In this document: positions 7,101-14,869 of the stretch, one piece after another
Numbering within the stretch: the stretch's first letter is position 1
How the letters are laid out: each line of letters starts with the position of its first letter
Assembly: GCA_900155495.1 (NCBI GenBank)
Contig: FTLJ01000061.1
Coordinates: 1 to 14,869, forward strand
Direction of reading: 5' to 3'
DNA length: 14,869 nucleotides
DNA from: Porogramme epimiltina
Taxonomy: Eukaryota > Basidiomycota > Agaricomycetes > Polyporales > Polyporaceae
Translations under genes and position numbers: made by a program
The notes under the pieces: generated by a model
Seen by the model: the letters and a program-made list of their open reading frames with translations, nothing else
The model's database searches: none
Told to the model about the DNA's origin: nothing

Positions 7101-9610
7101 GCACAGCCCCGCGTTTCAGGCCGAGGAGACCCTCGAGATTCTTGGGGGACAGTTGGTCCTTTAGGAGGACAATCGAGCCGACGACAATCCTCGTCTGTGC
7201 AGCGTCTTCAGGAGTAGTGATGACCTTCGTGACCAGCAAGTACAGCGCGTACAGATGAGCAGCTGGGGATGTCCCATTGGTGGGACCGGTTGCGAACACG
7301 AAAGGATTTTTGAGTAGAGCATTGAGGCATGCTTCAGGATCACGTGCGCCGAGGATATACTTCAGGGCAGTGGAGATGTGTATGAAAAGGCCTCCAGACA
7401 TATCGCGAAGCTCTTCCTGTGTCGCTTTGCTAGGCCAGTTTTCATCAAATTCGTCCACACGCTGAGTGCGGAACTCGGAAAACTTGGTTTCAACATAGAT
7501 AGTGATGTCACGAAGGACGACATCAAGGGGTATAGAACTCAGGGGAAAGTTGTGCACGTGCTTGAGAAGTGCCTGGTTTCTGAAACCCGACGTGATATGA
7601 GGTTCTGGACGGCTTGTAATGATGAACCTGAGGGCACCGAGGCCGTTGACATGGAGAGAGAGGGCGTTGACAATAGTCGACACGGGCTGGTCGTCCTTGC
7701 ATTCATCGAGAGCATCAATGACGATCACGTTGGGTCGGAGGGATTCGCCACTGGTTGGGAAGCAGGAACGGAGAGGCTCGACGATGAGTTTCTCGAGCTG
7801 GTATGACGGAAGGGAGCGCTGAATATCTGGGTTCGCCTTCACCGCTTCCTGAACCGCCGTCTTGAAAGAGGGCGGGGTATCGGGGTGAAGCGCGAGGTGA
7901 AGTGCGATGGTGGGGAAGATGAGTTGGATATTGTTGCGGTCACCAAATCGGGCACAGAAGAAGCTTGCTCCAAGGCGGCGTACATGGTCGCACCGGTGCG
8001 CGATTGTTTGGGCGAGCGCAGATTTCCCTGTCCCTGCCTGCCCGCTGAACCACAAGATCCGAAGCTTGGGCTTGATTTCAAACATGGGAGGAGACGTTTG
8101 GGCCACGGCGAGAGACTCTTCAGGGATGGCCCAGTTGTACACGGCTACTAGAACCTCTCCACGGGTCTCTTCCAGACAACCCTCGCGCCCTACGTTCGCA
8201 TCGAATCGGGCATCGGACGCGTATCTGAGGCCTGGTATGTCTGGAACATGACGTCGATGTCGAGGACTTGAGAATATGGAAAGGTGAATAACCGATGACC
8301 TTACCGGTACTAGTCATTGTTTGCCGTATCATCTCACGAGTCAGCTCTCCCTCCTTTGCAACGTCTTGACCAATCTTAGCACGGGTATGAGCACCTTCCT
8401 CGTGGATCTCGTCTACTACTCCGTCGAGCTTGCGATGTACCTCCTCAAATTCACTAGCAACGGCAACTTGTATGCCCTATCAGTATTTCGTGACAGTCAG
8501 CGTGGGTTTATTACGAATGATTGAAAACCCACATCGACTGCAATGTAAACCAACAAGCTCATAGAAACCTAAGATCGTCGTCAACATTACGTTCCAGAAT
8601 TATTCGCACAACTACCGATACGCACCATCAGACTATCCAGATACCACGACAAATTCTTGACGTAGCCATCGAGCTCATCTGCAATCTTGTCCGCACGCAA
8701 CGTTTGAGATGCTCCTCGCGCGAGCTTCTTGGTTGTTCGGTCCCCCTCATTCCCTTGGAGTCTTCCTACCTCGATTGCGACATTTTGCACGTTTCTGTAG
8801 CCACATCGTGTCAACGAAACAACTCGGCTCTCGACCTTTGATTTCACACTAGATACGCGCACGTACTTGCTAAAGATGTCTAGTTGCTCCTTCAGCTTCG
8901 ACGGACATGGCCGGCCTTTTGGAACAACTGACTCGATCGTAGTGTTAAGAGACTCAATGCGTTTCTTCAGTATGACCATGGACTCCCGATTGGAAGCGTA
9001 TTTCTGTAACATCCGCGCGATGTGAGCACAGATTCCAGAGCTGCACGAATGGCCTCAAACAGGATATCGATCGCAAACGACGTACCTCGCAAGCCTCCAC
9101 AACAGTTCTAAGTGCCTTGACCACACCGGGAAGGAACGGAACCCCATCGGAGAGCGACTCGGTAATGTCGAGGGCCAGGCGTACCGCACCCGTGACCGTA
9201 TCTCGTGTGTTCGAGTGGCCCTCCTCGGTTGGCTGCTGACAACCCTCCAACCCGCCTCCCTGGATATCAGGCGTAGCATTCCTCGAAGACGGAAGGTCTG
9301 CTGTAGTCGTCTCCTGCGGCCAAGGAGGCGTCTGGGAGGGAGGGACTGCAATGGACAGTGGGGATGTTTCCGTTACTAAGCGTCCCGCAGATGTTGGAGG
9401 AGATCCTGTGGGAGATTGTGGGGTGCCTCTAGGTGTCCCCGAGTAAGTTGACGATGTCGGCTCAGGGGTCTGCCCAGTGACAGATGGAGACAGGATGGGG
9501 GCCGTTACTGGGGGAGTAAGCGGCGCCGACGCGGGTCCGCCAACTCCTGGCTCCGGGGTGGGCGTGCGCGCTCTGAGCTTGTCCCATTTCGCGCGGAACC
9601 TCTTGCGCAT
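4191..9610 (-). CDS. NLR-type STAND protein: MLKL/HeLo-like helical domain, NACHT ATPase, about 14 WD40 blades (copy B)
   Basis: Exons on the minus strand are 9610-9086, 9003-8867, 8794-8626, 8476-8305, 8231-6622 and 6560-4191. All junctions are GT..AG and in phase, giving 1660 residues. An in-frame TAG seven codons upstream supports the ATG. Residues 1-130 are Pro/Ser/Thr-rich and probably disordered. Residues 132-277 are helical (VPFLPGVVKALRTVVEACE, then KYASNRESM), resembling the MLKL/HeLo-like bundle used as a cell-death effector. A helical linker (278-334) leads to the fungal pre-NACHT motif LRYASDARFD. NACHT shows Walker A GQAGTGKSA (398-406), Walker B NVIVIDALDEC (502-512), sensor ITSRPEP (near 542) and HPSFPDF (738). 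WD40 repeats run from about 950 to the end and fit two seven-bladed propellers. Family knowledge suggests ligand sensing by WD40, ATP-dependent oligomerisation and death signalling in the cytoplasm; the specific ligand and effector activity are not shown by sequence. Introns 1-5 are 82, 72, 149, 73 and 61 bp. Confidence 0.9.
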
Positions 9611-9755
9611 CGGAGTGTTATAGTGGGGCTACAGGGCAGTGACCGCGATGTAAGAATTGTACACGGTAGGCAGGGGCAGGATTGAACGCACTGACACGTC
9701 AAGGGGAGACCCGCCGTATACACGATTTGCCACAACGTTCAAAACACGTGGTGGC
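9611..9755 (-). promoter_or_regulatory. 5' flank of NLR copy B with a conserved CACGTG box
   Basis: This flank is similar to the copy A flank up to about 9755, after which the two diverge. CACGTG at 9745-9750 sits 135 bp upstream of the ATG. The TATA-like position of copy A is here GTATAC (9715-9720), a weaker match. The in-frame stop and leader next to the ATG are shared by both copies. Confidence 0.5.
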
Positions 9756-10911
9756 TATCGCCTCGATCTATATAGGATTTCTGGCGGACGTGAGAATGCT
9801 GGTGCTTGTAGGAGATCCCGAGACAGGCGCGCGGGCGGCATTCGAAGCATCATGGACACGATTTTGATTCACAGCATGTGACCGAGAGTCGGAAAGGACC
9901 GAGGGCGCATCCAACGAATGACACGTTTCCGGGGGTCACCATCATGAAGGACACAACTATCATCTTGCAGAAACTACACGGTGTTACTAGGGTGGACCAC
10001 GTAGTCGTGAGTTGATTAGGCGGCACGAGTCAACAAAAGGTTCAATGGAATGGACGTCCAGCACCCACGTGGCATTCCGCAGCGGCATCCCTAGTGTGCT
10101 TCCCTGACGTCCCACCTATGTCCGCCCTCCGGCCGCCTCTTGTCCTCCGTTTACAGATTCTTCGAACCGCCTTCGAGATACTGCACGTCGAACCGAGAAC
10201 TTTGAGTGTAGCGTCAGCGAGTATTGTGCGATGTCATGAAATGAATACACCCCCTTGCGAGACCTGGAGGAGATCATCATGATTGTGAAGAGACACTGAT
10301 CCGGGATTATAGCTCTGGTCTATGGTATCCTTCGCTACAACTCGCAGAGTGGATATGAGAGGTAGCGCATGAGTTTGGATTAGATAGTTATACTGTTCTG
10401 ATGGATACAAAGTACACAATAGACGAATAGTGGCGTACGGGAGAAGAGTCCCATGTCCAGAGACTCCACCGCGTGTGCCAGCTGTACCATGTCCCCGAGC
10501 CTCATGCGGTGAGCCCTGGACTATGTCGGGCTCTTCCAGCGTGCTCTGTGATGACCGTCTGCGGGAAACGGAGGGTACATATGTGTGAGCGTGGTTCCCG
10601 CAAGGAAGGAGCGACGCGACGCATCACGCGAGTACTCACTGACAGGAGGGGAGCAACATACCCTAGTTACTGCTGGCGTGTGGGATCATTGACGACACGC
10701 TGGTACAACTCTTGGTAGAGGCCCGGACGCTGTTCCAAGTGCGGTGCTAGGACTTGAGTGTCTCTGCGGAGATAGAGGTGAAAGGAGGATGAAGACTGTC
10801 AACGACCCATTGCTACGGCTTCTGCAAACGGCATTCGCTCGTCACAGAAGCCCGCACCTTCACGCGATGAGCCAATGTGACGTCCCCTAGTTCAGCGACA
10901 CTCGCAAAACC
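9756..10911. other. Intergenic stretch, no gene recognised
   Basis: I find only short open frames (up to about 80 aa, e.g. 10473-10718 plus) without recognisable motifs or codon bias. No tRNA fold and no transposon termini were seen. Base composition rises in G+C towards its right end. Confidence 0.4.
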
Positions 10912-11900
10912 GTCTCTTGGCCAGACGCCTCCTTCAACTGCTAGCCACCGCCTTTCAGGAGCTTCACTGAGAAAGCCAAGCAGTTCGCTCCCGAGGAAGG
11001 CGCGCCGCACGCATATACGCGCATACACCCAGCCCCAACGCTCGCGCGCCAACGGGCCTGTAACAGCCCGGTGTTGCCTTCTCCTCACGTGGGCTCTCCT
11101 CTGCTCGCTCCCGAGACGCGTCCGACGCGTGCTTCTCCCGGCATGGGCGACGCATGCCCTGACCGTCCATAGGCTCGAGGGTCTGGAGGACCTCGTCGAT
11201 GTGCCTGCCCATCCCGCAGCCCGCTCCATAGAGCGGCGCTGCCACCCAAGGCGGCCAAGAGGTGGCCATCGTGTCCCCGCGCATGGGTAAGGAAGACCGG
11301 CCACTCGCCACCCCCGACCCCTGACGCGGACGCGGACCCCCTCCACGGCGCGCCGCACGTCAAGGGCCTCTACCTCAAGGAGTGCCCCGCGTCCCCGCGT
11401 CTTCTAGCGCGTGACCGTCCTTCCTTCACTTGCCTTCCACCTGTGCCCCGAGCTGACGAACCCGCGCGGGGCGCAGGCAGAGTGCACAAGGCCGGGTCCG
11501 CTACGTCGCAGCGGGCGTACTCAGCCGCTGTCGCGCCGCTCTTCGCGCCCCCTGACCACTTCGAGAAGATGCTCGCGGGCAAGGACTTCCTCGTCGGCGG
11601 CAACCTCACCGAGGACGTTTACCTCTTCATCGCGATCGCCCGATCCGACTCCGTCTCCGCCGGTCACTTCAAGTCTGCACCATCCGCAGCGGCCACTACG
11701 CGATCGACCCGTGAATAGCGAGGCTCTTCTATGTGTGCTGTGTCAGTTGGGGGGAAGATTCCTAACGCGCGCGCGCGCGGCGCTGCAGGTGGATGCAGCG
11801 GTCGCTGGAGAACGGGTTCTCATCGACGTGCAACTTTGAGCACATCAAAACTCGTCATTACTGGCCGCGCCCCCGCGTACGTTCCAACCACGTAACGCGC
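10912..11900 (+). pseudogene. Decayed glutathionyl-hydroquinone reductase (Ecm4-type glutathione transferase)
   Basis: Collinear plus-strand blocks match this family. Block 10912-11001 reads VSWPDASFN, a TAG stop at 10942, then PPFRSFTEKAKQFAPEEG. Block 11138-11203 reads PAWATHALTVHRLEGLEDLV. Block 11323-11382 reads DADPLHGAPHVKGLYLKE. Block 11482-11673 includes SQRAYSAAVAPLF, EKMLAGKDFLVGGNLTEDV and GHFK. After a frame change CTIRSGHYAIDP follows at 11676-11711, with a TGA at 11712 where the family has Trp. A CAG acceptor-like site precedes WMQRSLENGF and CNFEHIKTRHYW at 11790-11864. The active-site CPWA motif is replaced by PAWA, so the catalytic Cys is gone. The intact enzyme reduces glutathionyl-quinones using glutathione. 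The stops, frame change and missing segments make this a relic; some gaps could hide introns. Confidence 0.75.
11765..11779. repeat. Alternating CG tract
   Basis: Seven consecutive CG steps lie at 11766-11779, just before the splice-acceptor-like CTGCAG of the glutathione transferase relic. A similar tract is at 12381-12394. Such alternation can adopt Z-DNA and is prone to slippage. Confidence 0.6.
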
Positions 11901-12238
11901 AGCTATATGGGGACTGACTGCTCCTTTGTACTTGCAGATCGACCCGCGGTGCGATGCCTCATATAAGAAGCATCACCACGCGGGGCAATCGCGAGCTCGA
12001 GCTCGGGCGCGAAGCGGCGCGGGACCACCGCGCTGCTCCCCATCTCCGCGCCGCTCGTGCGCACCGCCGTACCGGTGAGGCAAGACGCGCGCGCAGAAAT
12101 CTACCGACACGAATGCACAACAAACACGCGGGTCAGCGATCCTCAACACAAGTGCGGAGAAATGGACGCGAGACTCACCTCGATGTTTGCCCTTCTCGCG
12201 CGCTTGAGGAACGCGCTGGGTCCCAATCCCGTGCGCGC

Positions 12239-13120
12239 GGTCGACGCGGACGGGAGGCGGTTCGCAAGCGACACCGTGGACGCGCAAGGGGGCGTCGCGC
12301 GGGCGGGGTGTGCGGGCGGGGTTACGGGCTGCCCCCAGGGGAACGCCAAGGTGCTGTACGCACCCGTGAGCTATCAGTGTCGCGCGCGCGCGCGCGAAGG
12401 TCAGCCATGTAGGGCTCTTGGAGAGCGGGGACTGAATGGAATGAAGGGGCGCACACCTCGCCGGCGTCCCGCGGGCGCTAGTTGAACGCGCGCCCGTGGA
12501 ATAGCCGCGGGCCATTTTTCACGCGCGGCCAACGAAGTCGTAGACGTGTTGGCAGAGGCGCGGCGCGCAGGGGCTATCCTCGCGCGCGGGGATGCGCACC
12601 CCGTCGTACGACACAAATCTCCGCGCTACGCGAGGGGAGGTCGGAGATGAGCACGGGCGCACGCGGGTGGGTGCTGTGGGGTGCGCTCACCGTCCACGAA
12701 GAGGAGTGTGCCGATCGCGTTGCACGCGGGTGGGAGGATATGCGTTGAATTGAAGGAGCGCGCGGACGCGCACGACGGCATCGCAGAGGGCAAGACCCCG
12801 CGCGCGCCCCCCCGGCCAAGCAATGCAGGGACGCCGCGCGCGCTGCTCTCGCTGTTCCTGCTCACGCCGTGCGGGTCGAGCTCGCCGCCCTTGTCGCTCT
12901 TCGGAATGGTCACCGTCGTGAGCTCCCCGATGCCTGTCACCTGCGCGTAGTCAGGCGTGTGCACAAAGTGCGCGCCCGTGATCGCGCCGTCCGTGATGAC
13001 GCGCGCGCCCTGTCTGGGCCGCGTGCACTGCGCAACGTCGGTGCGTTCCGTGTCCCTGATCGACGAGTCCGCGCGCGGCTCCGGGGGCGCGAAGATGCAC
13101 CAGTGCTCGATCGAGTGAGC
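12239..13120 (-). pseudogene. Decayed homologue of basidiomycete macrofage activating glycoprotein (secreted)
   Basis: Ordered minus-strand blocks match this family from memory. Block 13120-12863 begins HSIEHWCIFAPPEP after a CCCCACAG acceptor-like site. It continues with ARVITDGAITGAHFVHTPDY and AQVTGIGELTTV and ends GGELDPHG. A short block near 12726-12690 reads CNAIGTLLF. Block 12578-12519 reads CAPRLCQHVYDFVGR and then hits a TGA. Block 12367-12239 reads GAYSTLAFPWGQPVTPPAHP and ends with a Ser/Thr-rich tail. The family consists of secreted, Cys-containing fungal proteins whose biochemical role is not established. Here there is no visible signal peptide, the frame changes between blocks and a stop falls in a conserved part, so it is probably a relic. 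GTGAG sequences after DPHG and after LLFVDG could be genuine donors, so a partly intact multi-exon gene is not fully excluded. Confidence 0.65.
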
Positions 13121-13689
13121 TGTGGGGGGAGTGTGTCAGACGACGGGGTACGGATGCTGGTTGGCTATGCGGAGGCGGCGCGGCGTACCGTACTCTGAGT
13201 TCTGGTCGCTCCCGTCGCCACGGACCACTAGGATCCTCAATAGACCACCACGAATCTGCCCCTTCCTCCGGCTCCGTCTCTCGCACGCACTTCCGCCCAC
13301 TGGACCTCTCCCCTCGCGGTCTGGGCGAACCGCGCCCGAGCGTTTTCAATGCGACGTGCGCGACGTCGACGCTGGGCTCCTCGCGTGGCGCGAGCGGTGA
13401 GTACCGCGCTCCGCGCACAACGGACCGCCGGACATTGAGGTCGTTAATCTGTGATCGACCTGTGAGCAGCTGGAGTGTGTTGTCGACGGGGTGGCAGCGC
13501 CGCAGCAGACGAAAGCATAGCTACTTATACCGCTTCTGCACGGTGCCGCCGCGCTCGGTCGGTAGATTGCTGTGGGCGGAGGCGGGGTGAGCGGAGCTGT
13601 GGAACGGCGCGAGAGAGGCAGACTTACCATAGCTGCAGGAGACGATATTTGACTTGCTTTCTCATAATGGCAGTGTGTAAGAAGTGGTA
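13121..13689. other. GC-rich flank upstream of the glycoprotein relic, nothing recognised
   Basis: The missing amino-terminal exon of the relic would be expected here on the minus strand. I see a 155-aa open frame (13418-12951) but it runs in a different frame from the conserved blocks and lacks a hydrophobic signal sequence. No other feature is supported. Confidence 0.35.
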
Positions 13690-13866
13690 CTAAGTTGTAT
13701 GTTCATCGTCGAGCCCGATGCACGCTGCGGCATTGAGGACGTACTTGCAGCCGGCGGGGTCTGGTTGAGCGAGGACATTCTTACCGTAAGGGCTCTCGTC
13801 TGCTAGCATGCAGGATGATTTCTCAGTTTCACTAGCGATGTGAGAGCGCCGCGTTGAGCCATACAT
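13690..13866 (-). other. Small open frame (58 aa), possible exon fragment
   Basis: The frame from the ATG at 13866 to the TAG at 13690 contains a protein-like run with MLADESPYGKNVLAQPDPAG followed by CKYVLNAAACIGLDDEH. Two Cys, a Gly-Lys-Asn turn and an Ala-rich helix give it a more natural composition than the surrounding frames. I do not recognise the family. It could be an exon of a larger decayed gene, or chance. Confidence 0.25.
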
Positions 13867-14869
13867 ATGCCTTGACAGAAAGACACCTTCGCAGGGACGT
13901 CATCCATAGACGGAGGGGGGGCGAAGACGTACACGGGGGGAGCCATCCATGCACCTTGATGTCCATTCTGCTAGAGCAAGAGCACGATTGGACCACGTCG
14001 AGGGATAGGGATGTATCCGAATTTGCTGAGGGCAAGGGTATAGCGGGTCCGTGGAGAGTGAGGTCGAGGGGTCGACATAAGGGAGGTAATCTCGGTGGGT
14101 ATCACCGAGAAAGGGTAGCAATGTTGAACGACGACGGTAGCATTGGGAGTGACGAGAAGCGATGGTACGAGCACTAAGATGGGGAGGAGTGTTGGGCGTA
14201 CACTTGTTATGACGCCGCTTTGGGGGTGCGTGAGGAAAACGTTGGAAAAATGGCACCAAAAGTTCACTCACTGTAGAGGATATAGACCAGGTACAGGGTC
14301 GTGTGTGATTGAGGGAGGGCGTTGGGCCGTTGGTAAGTAAGGGATGGCGGTAGCCCTGAGCCATGCCTATGGTGTGATTGTGGGGGACCAGAAGACACGG
14401 TGGGAAGCTGAGATTGGGCGTTGGCGGGATGATGATGTGTTTTGCTTGACATGAATCGGGAGTATAGGGCGTAGGAACACGTATGTCCCTCAAAGGACCC
14501 CTTGGGGAAGAGGGGCGCGGAATCAGATAGAGGATTGAGCGAACATTTGATGACGGACGTACGGTGCAAACCCCCTTCGAGATTACGTGAGAGACGCTGG
14601 GCCCCGACGCGCTTCGTCCGTGCAGTGGAGATATGGGCGACATTCAGAGGGGAAGCCGAGGGCCATCGGCAGAGCAAGCCAGGAAGGGAGTGAGCACAGG
14701 GAGACGTTGTCGGAGTACGACTTTGGTCGACGGTGGACGGGCTTACGGCCAGAGGGCAACGCCGGATCCCGGCGATCTCGCAGACGCCGACACGGCATCT
14801 ATCCGGATGATCCGCGGCCCAGGCATAGGGTACAGGGCAGAATTGTTTTCGGTGTATACTGCCGGCAGA
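13867..14869. other. Right-end stretch, no gene recognised
   Basis: The longest frame is a 247-aa minus-strand Pro/Ser/Thr-rich stretch (14643-13900) without domain motifs, which I regard as chance. A plus-strand frame without a visible start runs from about 14620 off the right edge and includes SEYDFGRRWTGLRPEG. It is Arg-rich and unassigned. Confidence 0.3.

Noticed and set aside
6580..8142. Stand-alone NACHT gene separate from the WD40 frame
   Set aside because: A consensus donor (CAG/GTATGT) at 6621 and acceptor (TTTCAG) at 6561 join it in phase to the WD40 exon, and upstream exons join it to the N-terminal domain.
10813..11358. 181-aa minus-strand open frame
   Set aside because: It lies antisense to the glutathione transferase relic and is Arg-rich, consistent with a GC-driven shadow.
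13900..14643. 247-aa minus-strand open frame
   Set aside because: No recognisable motif, low-complexity Pro/Ser/Thr composition and no supporting splice or homology signal.
1..14869. tRNA or rRNA genes
   Set aside because: I looked for the conserved T-arm (GGTTCRA) with a matching acceptor stem and saw no convincing cloverleaf, and no rRNA-like sequence.

Overview
The window looks like nuclear DNA of an agaricomycete (mushroom-type basidiomycete) fungus. The main gene has short introns (61-149 bp) with GT..AG ends. It encodes a fungal NLR-type STAND protein (NACHT plus WD40). A degraded neighbour resembles the basidiomycete secreted family called macrofage activating glycoprotein. I see no rRNA, tRNA or CRISPR array. 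All of this was read by eye, without any search.

The left 9.6 kb is a head-to-tail tandem pair of NLR genes, both on the minus strand. The right-hand copy (4191-9610, here copy B) is complete. It has six exons and 1660 codons: a Pro/Ser/Thr-rich tail, a helical domain resembling the MLKL/HeLo-like cell-death bundle, a NACHT ATPase, and about 14 WD40 blades. The left-hand copy (2706 to beyond base 1, copy A) has the same exon plan as far as the window shows it, and runs off the left edge just after its Walker A motif. Its first exon is split by a 1100-bp insertion (1398-2497) with 36-bp terminal inverted repeats, a 9-bp target-site duplication and arrays of a 10-bp motif near both ends. It looks like a non-autonomous DNA transposon, Mutator-like by its duplication length. 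Removing the insertion and one duplication leaves an exon of 525 bp, exactly the length in copy B.

Between the two NLR genes (2707-4190) lie copy A's 5' flank, which shares a CACGTG site at the same distance as copy B's, a cluster of CCCACG motifs with a perfect hairpin, a GC-rich block of unknown origin, and the 3' flank of copy B.

The right third (9.76-14.87 kb) holds no gene I consider intact. A very GC-rich, CpG-rich tract (about 10.8-13.6 kb) carries two convergent decayed genes. One is a plus-strand glutathionyl-hydroquinone reductase (Ecm4-type glutathione transferase) at about 10.91-11.90 kb. The other is a minus-strand homologue of the macrofage activating glycoprotein at about 13.12-12.24 kb. 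The rest is unassigned.

Overall this is an NLR cluster under turnover. Fungal NLRs are thought to act in non-self recognition and regulated cell death. Here one paralogue is intact, its tandem partner is interrupted by a transposon, and the neighbourhood is littered with gene relics.
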